Source of the DNA: CALODL01 sp942492115
GTDB lineage: Bacteria; Planctomycetota; Phycisphaerae; UBA1845; CAIVHJ01
Length of the DNA: 64,000 bases
Assembly (NCBI GenBank): GCA_942492115.1
Contig: CALODL010000033.1
Location: forward strand, 62,001 to 126,000
Direction: 5' to 3'
The notes under the pieces were generated by a model, which saw nothing but the letters and a program-made list of their open reading frames with translations, was not told the origin of the DNA and made no database searches. Every line of letters begins with the position of its first letter. Within the stretch, counting starts at the first letter, position 1. Both the position numbers and the translations under genes were made by a program. Shown here in pieces: positions 1 to 10,300 of this stretch.

Positions 1-945
1 GACGACAGTTGCGATGAAGTCAACGATGTCGTGGTCAACACGGCCAACGACGCCAACTGTGATGACGGCATGTTCTGTACCGGGACTGAGACATGTGACG
101 CGGTCCTGGATTGTCAGCCCGGCACGGATCCGTGTGTGGGCCTGCCCGACCCCAATCTGGTATGCAACGAGACCACCGATTCGTGTGACGGGACCTGCGC
201 CTACGACTGCAACTTCAACACCGTGGTCGACACGGGTGACTACTCGTTCTTCCTCGGGTGCTTCGCAACCGTGATCAACCCCGGGAGCCCGTGCGAATGT
301 GCGGACTTCAACAACAACGGAGTGGGTGATACCGGCGACTACAGCGGACTGCTGGGCTGCTTCGGCCAGCTGTGCCCGTGTCCCTCGGGGGGACCGGCAC
401 CCGGTATCGAGGATGAAGTCGAGATGCAAGTGACGGTGCGCCGACGGACCAAGGTCAGCGACTACGCGGCCACCCTCCCGCGGTCGATCGCTGCGGTCGA
501 AGTCGATGAAGCCTACTTCGTGGACGTATGGGCCCGAGTTGGTGTGAGCGGATTGGACAACCTGGCTTGCGCCGCGGCTGACCTCACGTGGGATGGCGAT
601 CTCGCGACCGTCGAGGCCTTCGAGACCAGTAATCAGTATGCCATGCTGGACGTCAGTGTGGCTGATGATAACCGTGACAGGATTTACGATCTGGGTGGTT
701 GCGTGACGCCCGACGCCCTGGCTGCTCCGGCGGGCATGAATTGGGTGCGGATCGCCACGGTCGAAATGGTCGGTCACGCTGCGGGTGTGGTTCGGATCGA
801 TCTGGATGCCACGGCGGGTTCATTCGCCGGCGTCGCACTGGTCGGGGCCGACGTCCAGGTTGACGAGGATCAAGTCACATTCGGTGGGATAAAGCTCCTG
901 ATCGAGGCGGTTGACGTAGGCATCAAGCGTACGCGACGTCAGTAG
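1..945 (+). CDS. Cys-rich secreted modular protein, C-terminal part (5' end outside window)
   Basis: The frame is open from base 1 to a TAG at 943, so this is the last 314 residues of a larger protein. It begins inside a cysteine repeat of the same type as the next gene (CDDGMFC, then TCDAVLDCQPG). Two dockerin-like loops follow (NFNTVVDTGDYSFFLGCF and DFNNNGVGDTGDYSGLLGCF, about residues 69-122). The C-terminal beta-rich domain (about 142-300) carries the marks FVDVWA, DLGGC and NWVRIATVEM. The same domain occurs twice in the next gene and once in the one after. I do not know the function; an extracellular structural or adhesive role is inferred from the modules. The next gene starts 36 bases downstream on the same strand, so the two may be co-transcribed. 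Confidence 0.85.
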   Translation, partial: DDSCDEVNDVVVNTANDANCDDGMFCTGTETCDAVLDCQPGTDPCVGLPDPNLVCNETTDSCDGTCAYDCNFNTVVDTGDYSFFLGCFATVINPGSPCECADFNNNGVGDTGDYSGLLGCFGQLCPCPSGGPAPGIEDEVEMQVTVRRRTKVSDYAATLPRSIAAVEVDEAYFVDVWARVGVSGLDNLACAAADLTWDGDLATVEAFETSNQYAMLDVSVADDNRDRIYDLGGCVTPDALAAPAGMNWVRIATVEMVGHAAGVVRIDLDATAGSFAGVALVGADVQVDEDQVTFGGIKLLIEAVDVGIKRTRRQ

Positions 946-981
946 GGAAATCAGGTTGAACTGAGTTCGAGGGATGATCTC

Positions 982-3900
982 ATGAACAGGTTTTTGGGAT
1001 TCGTGATCTGCGGAATACTGCTGGCCGGCGTGCAGACGGCCTCCGCCCAGATCGTACGCATCGTACCGATCGTCGTTCAGACGCCGACGCCCGACGCGGC
1101 AGCACAGTCGCCGGGGGTTGCGCCGCCGGCCTCGGCGCCCCGTGTCGATGCGGCGGCGACGTTTTACGTCGAGATCTGGGCGACCAACGCCAACGCGCCG
1201 TTGGGTGGGTTGGCTTGTGTGCATGCAGATCTCTCGTACAACCGTACGGATTTGATCGATGCACTGCCGCCGATCCAGAACGGCCCCCTGTTCACAGTTA
1301 ACGGCGTTGCCGCCGGGTTCAACGACGGGCTCGGCCTGGTCGACGATGTGGGCGGATGCCAGCCCATTCCGCCAGTGGCAGCACTGGGCGTCGGTGAGTG
1401 GGCCATGGTCGAACGCATTGAAATGAATGCCGTGGGGATCGGTGGCCCGGTTACCGTGCAGGTGTCCGACGCAGCCAACCTCTTCGTCGGCACGTCGATC
1501 ATCGGCCAGTCCGTGAACGTCGACCCGGCTGATATCGAATTCTTGTCCAATGTGTTCTTCGTTGGCGACTGCACCGTCGATGGCGATTGTAACGATGGAC
1601 AGTTCTGTAACGGTGTCGAGACGTGTGTGGCCAACTCGTGCGTCGCCGGGACCGTCGTCAACTGCGACGACGGGATCGGTTGTACCGATGACAGCTGCGA
1701 CGAAGTGGGAGACGCGTGTGTCAACGCGACCAACGATGCACTGTGCGACAATGGCGATTTCTGTGATGGTGTCGAAACCTGCGATGCCGCACTGGATTGC
1801 CAGGCAGGGGCGGCTCCTGATTGTGATGACGGTGTTGGCTGCACGGCAGACACGTGTGACGAGGGCGCCGACACCTGCGTCAATACGCCGATCGACATCA
1901 CCTGCGACAACGGCATTTTCTGTGATGGTGTCGAGACGTGCGATCCAACGCTCGATTGCCAGCCTGGTGGTGGCTTCCCGTGTGACGATGGGGTCGGCTG
2001 CACCGACGACAGCTGCGACGATATTGCCGATGCCTGTATCAATGTTCCCAACGACGGACTGTGCGACAACGGGCTGTTCTGCGATGGCCCGGAGACGTGT
2101 GACGCGGTACTCGATTGTCAGGTGGGCCTGGCCCTGGCCTGCGACGATGGTATCAGTTGCACTCTGGATTCCTGCGATGAAGTTAACGATGCATGTGTCA
2201 ACACGGTTGACGATAGCGTGTGCGATAACGGCGACTTCTGTGATGGAGTCGAAGTATGCGATCCGGTTAATGACTGCGTTGCGGGGACAGCGGTCAGCTG
2301 TGATGACGGCGTGGGTTGCACTGTCGATACGTGTGACGAAATAAACGACAGCTGCGTCAATGCACCGAACAACGGCCTGTGTGACAACGGCCAGTTTTGT
2401 GACGGGATCGAGGTGTGTAACGCGTTGCTGGATTGCCAGGCCGGACCGACCACGGATTGCGATGACGGCATCGTCTGCACCATCGACTCCTGCGATGAGA
2501 TCAACGATACCTGCATCAATGCAACCAACGATGCCGCATGTGACAACGGAGTATTCTGCGACGGCATCGAAACGTGTTCCCCAGGCGTCGGGTGCGTGGT
2601 GGGAGCCGATCCGTGCGACGACAGCGATCTGTGCACTTCAGATTCATGTAACGAAGCCTCGGATGCATGCGTGCACACGACGATCCCGGGTTGCTCGAGC
2701 TGTGTGTTCAACAGTGATTGTAACGATAGCATTGCGTGTACGATCGATCAGTGCAACAACGGTGTATGTACGAACACCGCCAGCAATGCGCTGTGCAGCA
2801 ACGGCCTGTACTGTGATGGGATCGAGGTCTGCAGCCCGCTCGTCGGTTGCGTGAGCGGCACTGCGGTCAACTGCAACGACAGTGTGCCGTGTACGCTCGA
2901 TCTGTGCGACGAGGGGACGGACACCTGTACGCATACCCCGTTCGACAGCGCCTGTAACGATGGGCAGTTCTGCAACGGCCAGGAGGTCTGCAATCCGATC
3001 CTGGGATGCCAGGGCAATCCTGTTGTGTGCAATGATGGTATCGCGTGTACCGCCGATGCCTGCAATGAGGCTACCGACAGCTGCATTTCCGTACCGAACA
3101 ACGCCGCGTGCGACAATGGTTTGTTCTGCGACGGTGTCGATGTGTGCGATCCCGTCCTGGGATGCGTCAGCCCCGACGACCCGTGCGATGACGGCGTGTC
3201 CTGTACGATCGACAACTGCAATGACACGACCAATGCATGTAGCCATGTCCCGGTCAATGCATTGTGTGATGATGGTAACGATTTGAATGGCGTGGAGACA
3301 TGTCACGCGATTCTGGACTGTCAGCCTGGGAACCCGCTGGCGTTGATGCGGGTGCGTCCGGTGGTCCGGCAGTTCCCGAGCGGATTGACCGCCGCGGTCG
3401 GCGCGCCTCCGGCCGGCGATGCGGTCATCGAGACTGCGTCGAATTTTGTTGTGGAGATGTGGGCCCAGATGACCGTTCCGATGCCCGAACTGCCGCTGGC
3501 TGGCGTGTGCTGTATGTTCAGCGACCTGCAATTCGACTTCACTGCGATGACGTGTGACAGCGTCACGCCTGCTGCCGATTTCAACAGTTTCGATTCGGGG
3601 ACGTGTTTCTTCGGTCTCGTTGACGAGCTGGGTGGGTGTACGGTTCAGCCGAGTCTCGGCATCACACCGAATTGGGTTCTGGTCACGACGGTTGGCCTGA
3701 CTTCCGGCGTGTCCCACGCGAACAACACGATCGCCGCCATTCCGTCCGGGTCCCCCAGTGCCATTTGTCAATACGGCTCTGTCGGGCCGGACCAGATCAT
3801 TTTTGAAGAAAGTGCACCGTTCGATATCCGCACGACATGTCTCTATGATCTCGACGGTGACGAGTGCGTCGGTCCCGGTGACTTTGCTTTCGTCGTACCG

Positions 3901-4257
3901 TGTTGGCTGCGCTGTGACACGGATCCGCTGTGGAACTCGCTCAACTGCGATGCGGCCGACTTCGATTGCAGCGGTTGCGTCGATCCTGGCGACTTTGCTT
4001 TCTTCGTGACCGGCTGGTTGCGTTGCTGTGGTGACCCCCAGATTCTGTTCCCGGCACCGTGTGGCTCACCCCAACCGCTGGTTCCACCATCCAGTCGCAA
4101 GCTCCTCGAATCGTTCGGGCTGCCGTATCCTGACGGATCGAACCCGCGGATCAAGACACTCGAGAACTGGAAGACCACAGACCGTGCGCCCCGCACACGG
4201 CACGAGGTCTCACGGGTCCGCCTCAAGAAGAACCCGATCAAAGGCGGCCAGGACTGA
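982..4257 (+). CDS. Secreted Cys-repeat protein with two FVEIWA domains and dockerin-like tail
   Basis: 1091 residues. ATG follows a GAGGGA ribosome site. The N-terminus MNRFLGFVICGILLAGVQTA ending at SAQ is a standard signal peptide. Order of parts: a beta-rich domain marked FYVEIWA, VGGC and WAMVERIEM (about 24-192); eleven tandem cysteine repeats of about 50 residues (about 193-785), each CDDGxxCTxDxCDE..C..CDNGxFCDGxETC..DCxxG; a second FVEMWA domain (about 789-945, with DELGGC); two dockerin-like loops (DLDGDECVGPGDFAFVV and DFDCSGCVDPGDFAFFV, about 955-1015); and a basic tail. The many paired cysteines imply export and disulfide formation, and the Asp-rich loops imply calcium binding; both are inferences. 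It is a paralogue of its neighbours. No enzymatic motif was recognised. Confidence 0.9.
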   Translation: MNRFLGFVICGILLAGVQTASAQIVRIVPIVVQTPTPDAAAQSPGVAPPASAPRVDAAATFYVEIWATNANAPLGGLACVHADLSYNRTDLIDALPPIQNGPLFTVNGVAAGFNDGLGLVDDVGGCQPIPPVAALGVGEWAMVERIEMNAVGIGGPVTVQVSDAANLFVGTSIIGQSVNVDPADIEFLSNVFFVGDCTVDGDCNDGQFCNGVETCVANSCVAGTVVNCDDGIGCTDDSCDEVGDACVNATNDALCDNGDFCDGVETCDAALDCQAGAAPDCDDGVGCTADTCDEGADTCVNTPIDITCDNGIFCDGVETCDPTLDCQPGGGFPCDDGVGCTDDSCDDIADACINVPNDGLCDNGLFCDGPETCDAVLDCQVGLALACDDGISCTLDSCDEVNDACVNTVDDSVCDNGDFCDGVEVCDPVNDCVAGTAVSCDDGVGCTVDTCDEINDSCVNAPNNGLCDNGQFCDGIEVCNALLDCQAGPTTDCDDGIVCTIDSCDEINDTCINATNDAACDNGVFCDGIETCSPGVGCVVGADPCDDSDLCTSDSCNEASDACVHTTIPGCSSCVFNSDCNDSIACTIDQCNNGVCTNTASNALCSNGLYCDGIEVCSPLVGCVSGTAVNCNDSVPCTLDLCDEGTDTCTHTPFDSACNDGQFCNGQEVCNPILGCQGNPVVCNDGIACTADACNEATDSCISVPNNAACDNGLFCDGVDVCDPVLGCVSPDDPCDDGVSCTIDNCNDTTNACSHVPVNALCDDGNDLNGVETCHAILDCQPGNPLALMRVRPVVRQFPSGLTAAVGAPPAGDAVIETASNFVVEMWAQMTVPMPELPLAGVCCMFSDLQFDFTAMTCDSVTPAADFNSFDSGTCFFGLVDELGGCTVQPSLGITPNWVLVTTVGLTSGVSHANNTIAAIPSGSPSAICQYGSVGPDQIIFEESAPFDIRTTCLYDLDGDECVGPGDFAFVVPCWLRCDTDPLWNSLNCDAADFDCSGCVDPGDFAFFVTGWLRCCGDPQILFPAPCGSPQPLVPPSSRKLLESFGLPYPDGSNPRIKTLENWKTTDRAPRTRHEVSRVRLKKNPIKGGQD
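1560..3330 (+). repeat. Tandem array of eleven Cys-rich coding repeats, period about 150-160 bp
   Basis: Inside the gene at 982-4257 a unit of about 50-53 codons repeats eleven times. It starts at CDDG(I/V)GCTxDxCDE and ends at a DCQxG motif. Units 1-6 are the most alike. Units 7 and 8 are shortened or altered (CDDSDLCTSDSCNE and CNDSIACTIDQCNN), and unit 11 has lost two cysteines (DDGNDLNGVETC). Partial copies of the same motif occur in the flanking genes. The regular period indicates growth by tandem duplication. Confidence 0.85.
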
Positions 4258-4299
4258 GAACTTAACTATTTGTCCTCCTGCGGAAACCCGGGTGGTCGC

Positions 4300-4350
4300 G
4301 AAAGAGGCGGGGCGGTCCGGCCGGGTGTGCTGGTTCCGATCGCCTCTTTC
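4300..4350 (+). other. Stem-loop between two Cys-rich genes
   Basis: A perfect 10-base inverted repeat (GAAAGAGGCG at 4300-4309, CGCCTCTTTC at 4341-4350) encloses a 31-base loop in the 271-base gap before the next gene. No T-run follows, so it is not a clear intrinsic terminator. TCATAAT just downstream could be a -10 element, but I see no good -35 element. The rest of the gap holds nothing I can support. Confidence 0.4.
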
Positions 4351-4528
4351 TGTCATAATCAAGTGAGCGCCGAACGAAGTGGAAGTCGTATTGCGGCGCA
4401 GGATTGGGGAGAAGCACCGCGTCATCGGGGGATGATCACAGGGAATCCGAGGCTCCCAATTGGTGCTCTGAATACGACCGCATGATTCGATGTCGCTCTG
4501 CGACAGGACAGGATCACGGAGGGTTGTC

Positions 4529-7144
4529 ATGCACACATGGTTGCTGGTGGCGGGCTTGAGCGCCGGTCTCGGAGTCGGGGACGATTGTCCAGTCGATCCG
4601 GGCGCTTGCCCGATACCTCAAATCGGATCACGCAACGTCATTCGCGTTCTACCCGTCCCGCGCCTGCAGGAGAGCGGTCTCGATACCACGGAGGATGGTT
4701 TGCCCCCGCAGGCGTTTTCGCGGTTGCCGCTGGGGCCATTCTTTGTTGAGATCTGGGCGCAGCAGGCCGCTGGTTACTGCGACGAACCCGGCGGGGAGAA
4801 CGTCTGCCTGCCCGGTAACCCCTCGACCTGTCTGGGCCAACCCCAACTGTGCGATCCCTTCGGGCTCGGGATCGAGAGCGTCCACGTCGACCTGCTGTTC
4901 GATGGCAGCGCGATGTTGTGCACCGGCCTGGGGCTTTCTGGTCCCTATTCTTCAACGGGGCTGTGCGGTTTCGGTACAGTTGACGAGTTCGGCGGTTGCA
5001 CGACCGCTGATGCGTTGGGCATCACCCCTGACTGGGTCCGCATCGGTACCGTGACCATGACCGCTTTGCAAGCGGGGGCCAGCGAGATCATCCTGGCACC
5101 CGCCGACAGTGTGTCAGCCATTTTTGGCTGTGGGGCCATTCCTGATACACGCGTATTCTTTGGTACGGCTCCGGTGTTCTTCTTCACGCCGCAGTCTTGC
5201 ACGACCCCATCAGATTGCGACGGCAACATCGACCTGTGCGATGGGGTCGAGACATGCTTTGGCAATCAATGCATTCCATTGCCCAATTCCGATGTCGAGT
5301 GTTCAGGTTCTGAGTTGTGCGATCCGTCTGACGGTGCGTGCAAAGAGTGTTTTGTCGATGCGCACTGCGACGACGCGAACGGTTGCACGGTCGATGCGTG
5401 CATCGATGAGACGTGTGTGTATGATCCCGTCGATTGCAACGACGAAGACCCCTGTACCGTCGATAGCTGCAGCGTGGCCAGCGGGTCGTGTGTCAACGAG
5501 GCGATCATGTGCCCGGATGGGTTGCTATGCAACTCCGACGATGGCGTGTGTACCACCCCTTGCGCGTTACCGTGCGACTTGCCGATGCCACCCTATATCC
5601 TGCCGATTCATGTGGATCTCATGCTCGAGCCCGGGCAACTGAGTAACGTGACTCAGGGACAGGTGCTCGAAGTCGGAATCTACGCTATTCCTGAGTTTCC
5701 GCTGGTTGACACGTTGGTGGCCGCTATCGATGTGATCATCGAATGGGATCCGCAGGACCTCAGGTTGTCCGGAGTCATCGACAACAGTCCATACGACTGG
5801 ATCGACGACGTTCCGTACTTTCCCGACGACTGTCAGATCGACTGTCTCAACAGCGGACTTGCGATCGACGGCATTCCCGAAAACGATGGTGACGCGCTGT
5901 TCGAGGTGCTCGGTCAGTTCCAATCACCCGTCGGACAGGGCCCGGCTGTCCTGCCCCCCGAAGGGTTGCTCGTTGCAACGTTGCAGTTCGAGGTGATTGG
6001 CGATTCGGGTGTCGATTCGGATATCGCCATTGTCGATGTTCGCGATATGACATGCTCACAGGTCTTGTGGGGCGGAATCGAGTTTCGTTGTCTGTTCAAC
6101 GATTTCCCATGCGACCCGACGAATGCGTTCTCCTGCGGTGGCTCGGACTTTTGCGTACCGACCGAGACCATTCCAGGGTGTAACATTCTCGGTCAGGTCG
6201 ATTCGATGAGCGTTCAGGGGCCCTGTGAAAACAACTGCGGCGATACAGATGACAACGGCATCATCGATGACATCTGTTTCTGGCAGTCATGTACGCTCGG
6301 GGACTGTGAACTCATCGAACGCAGATTCGCCGATATGGGTGGACCGTTCGGGGGATGCATGATCGACGGGACCGCCGATGGCAACGACCGTTTCCACGCC
6401 CTCAATTGCTTTGCTAACGTCAACCCGGAGGCACCACCACCCGCGACCTATCCGTGCGAGCCGGCCGCGCCGAGCGCGCTGAATGTCGACGCTGGCGGTT
6501 CATTTGGGAGTTGTACTCCCGATGGTGTGTGCGATGGCAACGATGCATTCGCCGCGCTGAATGCGTTTGCCGCAGCCGGAACATGCAGCTGTCCGCTCGA
6601 TGGAGGTTCGGCACCGACATTTACGGGGCCAAACGATGTTGGATCGGTTCATGTGACGGCGGTGGCCGGCAAGTCGCGCATCCAGCCAGGTGATCGCGTC
6701 GAGGTCGATGTGTTGCTCAGTAGTGGATTCGACGATGTGCGCGGTTATCAGCTTCACCTGGGCGTCGATGGTGGGGCGGCCGGTCATCTCGAACTCGTCG
6801 ACATCGCGATTCACTCACGCGACCGGGCTGCACCGCGAAGCGCCAGGCATGCCATGATGCCTGCAACGTCGTGGTCGGCGTTCAACCTCGCTGTGCAACA
6901 GGTCGTCGTCGGAACCGATCAGCCCGGTGTAAAACTGGCGGCCAACACTTACCTGGCGACGTTCACGTATCGCGCCAGTGCCGATGCGCGTGGCACTTTC
7001 GTCATCGACATTCTGGCCGATCAAGACGACGCGGCGCAGCGGACCTTCATCTTTCCTTCACCGTCCAACGGACGCGTGAACATCGAGAAAACAGCACCCG
7101 CCGTGATCGAAGTCATCGCGGCTGAACGCAAGTCGGCGGAGTAA
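4529..7144 (+). CDS. Secreted modular protein: FVEIWA domain, Cys repeats, cohesin-like domain, dockerin-like loops, GYQLHL tail
   Basis: 871 residues. I chose the ATG at 4529 because GGAGG lies 6 bases upstream and a short hydrophobic signal (MHTWLLVAGLSAGLG) follows; an earlier in-frame start at 4490 adds a charged leader. Order: FFVEIWA domain with DEFGGC and DWVRIGTVTM (about 35-220); cysteine-rich stretch (230-350); a beta domain resembling cohesins (355-520: FEVIGDSG, IIEWDPQDLRLSGV); paired dockerin-like loops DGTADGNDRFHALNCF and DGVCDGNDAFAALNAF (about 598-685); C-terminal domain with RGYQLHL and YLATFTYRAS (about 705-871). The last two parts recur as one block in the next gene and in the nuclease at 57847. 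Function unknown; a secreted scaffold or surface protein is inferred. Confidence 0.88.
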   Translation: MHTWLLVAGLSAGLGVGDDCPVDPGACPIPQIGSRNVIRVLPVPRLQESGLDTTEDGLPPQAFSRLPLGPFFVEIWAQQAAGYCDEPGGENVCLPGNPSTCLGQPQLCDPFGLGIESVHVDLLFDGSAMLCTGLGLSGPYSSTGLCGFGTVDEFGGCTTADALGITPDWVRIGTVTMTALQAGASEIILAPADSVSAIFGCGAIPDTRVFFGTAPVFFFTPQSCTTPSDCDGNIDLCDGVETCFGNQCIPLPNSDVECSGSELCDPSDGACKECFVDAHCDDANGCTVDACIDETCVYDPVDCNDEDPCTVDSCSVASGSCVNEAIMCPDGLLCNSDDGVCTTPCALPCDLPMPPYILPIHVDLMLEPGQLSNVTQGQVLEVGIYAIPEFPLVDTLVAAIDVIIEWDPQDLRLSGVIDNSPYDWIDDVPYFPDDCQIDCLNSGLAIDGIPENDGDALFEVLGQFQSPVGQGPAVLPPEGLLVATLQFEVIGDSGVDSDIAIVDVRDMTCSQVLWGGIEFRCLFNDFPCDPTNAFSCGGSDFCVPTETIPGCNILGQVDSMSVQGPCENNCGDTDDNGIIDDICFWQSCTLGDCELIERRFADMGGPFGGCMIDGTADGNDRFHALNCFANVNPEAPPPATYPCEPAAPSALNVDAGGSFGSCTPDGVCDGNDAFAALNAFAAAGTCSCPLDGGSAPTFTGPNDVGSVHVTAVAGKSRIQPGDRVEVDVLLSSGFDDVRGYQLHLGVDGGAAGHLELVDIAIHSRDRAAPRSARHAMMPATSWSAFNLAVQQVVVGTDQPGVKLAANTYLATFTYRASADARGTFVIDILADQDDAAQRTFIFPSPSNGRVNIEKTAPAVIEVIAAERKSAE

Positions 7145-7384
7145 CGCTACGCAGGCACTTGTCGCCCAAAGCGCCCCGTCCGCAACCCGGACCGGACGCA
7201 TCCTGGGACTGGTCAACGCCAGCCCCATTTGCGACAATGCGATTGGGCGCCATACCACAAACAGTGGGTGGAGCTCGAGGAGGGACATTTCAGCTTGGAC
7301 ACACCTGCTCGTTGGCATCAGGATCGGCACCATGATTGCGTGACCGATCTGATCGGGCACCAGCCATTCGAAAGGACACGACTC

Positions 7385-10300
7385 ATGAATAGAACTGTTG
7401 TTGTAGCGACCTGCCTGGCCTGCGGCCTGGCCGCGTCGGCCTGGGGGCAGACCCGCAGTTTCATGGTTCCCGATGGGAGCCAGGGCGCGGCGCCGTCGAC
7501 CGGCAACACGACAATCACCCTCGATCCGGGCACCTCGGCAACCGTTGCCGTGTGGATGGAAGTACTGGGTGGACCGGGACAGGATCTCGAAGGCTATCAG
7601 GTCATCATTCCCGATGCAGCCACGGCTCAAGGGCCCGCCGTCGGGCAAGTGACCTACGTCGATAACAATCCCGGCGGTGGCGGCGGCGACTCGATCGTCA
7701 TCAGCACGAACCGTCCGGATTGGGTCTTCTCTGATCAAATCGCCGTGCTCGACCCGGTGTACAACGAGACTCCCGGCCAGGGGATCTTCGGAGTGTTCTA
7801 TGCCACCATTCCCGGCTTTTCGACCAACCCCGGAAACACGGGCGGAATCCTGTACCTGTGCGAGTTTCAGCTCGAGGCTTCGGCCGATGCGTGCGGCGAG
7901 TTTGAGTTACCCTTCAATCTGGCGCCTGCGGATCCGCCGTTGACCGGCTATTTTTCGCCAGGCGGTGGGCAATTCATCATTGACGAGTTCCAGCCACTCA
8001 CTGTGCTGGTCGGGCCGCCCAACGGGGCCTGTGTCAACGCTGCGGCGGTCGCCGAAGGCGACAATGATTTCTGCATCTCTCTTGAAGAGGCCGATCCTGA
8101 CGTGTGGTTCGAGTATTCGCCGCAGTGTGACGGGCCAGTAACGCTCAGTACCTGCGATCAGGCTGACTTCAATACCACCATCGAGGTGTATCAGGGCTGC
8201 GGCGTGTGTCCGCCGAACAACCTGATCGCATCCAACGATGATGGCAAGGGTTGCGGTGGCGGGACCAGCGAGGTGACCTTCGAGGCCAACGACGCCCTGT
8301 GCTACACGGTTCGCGTGCTGGGCCCCAACAGCGGCGGCCTCGGCACCGGAACGCTGTCGATCACCTCGGGCAGCTGCTTCATCGACGGCTCGTGCCAGTC
8401 GGCCGGCATGGTCAATCCGGGCAACGAGTGCGAGGTCTGTGACCCGGCTCAGGCGGGCGACGCCTGGTCGCCGATCGCGGCCGGCACAGGCTGCACCGAT
8501 GACGGCTTTGAATGTACCGACGACGTCTGTGACGGTGCCGGGACCTGTTCGCATCCGCCGCTACCGGTCAACACCGCCTGTACCGACGATGGCGAGGAGT
8601 GCACCGACGACGTCTGTGACGGCGCCGGCTCCTGCGTGCATCCGGCGCTGCCCCTCGGAACCGCGTGTTCCAGCGACGGCAATGCCTGCACCGCCAACGT
8701 GTGTGACGGCACCGGCTTCTGCTCGCATCCGCCGCTGCCCGACGGCACGCCGTGTGACGACGGGAACGTGTGTACCGGCACGGGCGCCCCGGGCGTCGGT
8801 GACGACGTCTGCGACGGCATGGGCACGTGCATGGGCGAGCTCGATCCCAACTGCCAGGACACCTGCAACAACGCCGCCGAGGCCTTCGAGGGGGCGACCA
8901 ACGGCACCAACGCCGGGTTCGGCACCGAGCTGCAGGTCAGCTGTGCGTTCAACTCGACCAGCGACGCATGGTTCTTCTACGTCGCCACCTGTGACGGCAA
9001 CGTCAAGTTCACGACCACGGGCAGTGACTTTGATACCGTGTTGACGCTGTATGACGACTGCGGCGGGCCCGAGGTCGCCTGTGACGATGACGGCGGACCA
9101 GGATCAACATCGGCCTTTACCGTACCCGTCATAGCTGGCGAGGATTACTTCATTCGTGTAGCGGGCTTCAATGGTGCCGAGGGCAGCTTCGTTCTCAACA
9201 TCAATCGCACCGACACATGCCTCGTAGAGGGCACGTGCTATCAGCCGGGAGCAGCCGATCCCTCGAGCGAATGCCTGGTATGCGAGCCCCTCCTGACCGT
9301 GAATGCTTTCAGTCCGCGCCCGCGCGGAACGGCTTGCGGCAACCCGGTACCGGAAGATGCACAGTGCGACGCACCGGACGCGTGTGACGGTCAGGGCTTG
9401 TGCGATCCCAACTACAAGCCTCTGGGCAACGCTTGCGGTGATCCGACGCAGACCGAATGTAACAATGCGGATATCTGCGATGGCCAGGGCCTGTGCGACG
9501 ACAATTTCCAGCCCGGGGGCACGCCGTGCGGTGATCCGACCGAGACCGAGTGCAATGGCGCTGATACGTGTGACGGTTCAGGGATGTGTCAGGATAACTT
9601 CCAACCGGACGGCACATCGTGCGGTGACCAGAGCGCGACGGCGTGCGATGATCCCGATTCCTGCGACGGCCTGGGTGCGTGTGACCCACGGCTGCAGCCT
9701 GATGGCACGCCATGTCCTGACGGCATCTTTTGCAATGGCGACGAGACCTGCGATCTTGGTGTGTGTGTCGACGGGGATGAACCATGTCGACAGCCACGGC
9801 TGTGTGATGAGGACAATGATGTCTGCCTCGAATGTCTGAACATCGCAGATTGCGGCGATATCGACCCGATGGATGGCGTCAGCGATGACAATTGCAAGTT
9901 CTACGAGTGCATCGAAAACTTGTGCTTTGATACCGATCGCGTCTTTGCCGATCTCGGCGGCCCGTTTGGTGCGTGCCCCATCGATGGCGTGGCTGACAAC
10001 AATGACCGCTTCCACGCCCTCAACTGTTTCGCCGACACCGACACGAGCGGTCCACCGAGCACCTATCCGTGCGAGGATGATCCGCCCAACGCGATCAATG
10101 TCGATGCCGGTGGTCCGTTCGGCAGCTGCTGCCCGGACGGTGTGTGTGATAACAACGATGCCTTTGCTGCGCTCAACGCGTTCGACGGCACGACGACGTG
10201 TGCATGTCCCGGAGCATGCCCGCCCGGGCCAGCGCCATACGTCGATCCTCAGATCGTTGATATGACCACTCTGATTCTCGAGGCTGACCGCACGATCGTG

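Noticed and set aside
1560..3330. CRISPR-like periodic DNA
   Set aside because: The period (about 150-160 bp) is too long, units are diverged, and the repeat is in frame and encodes Cys-rich protein units.
2644..3771. 375-residue minus-strand frame
   Set aside because: Antisense shadow of the repeat gene at 982-4257; Arg/Thr/Ala-biased and without motifs.
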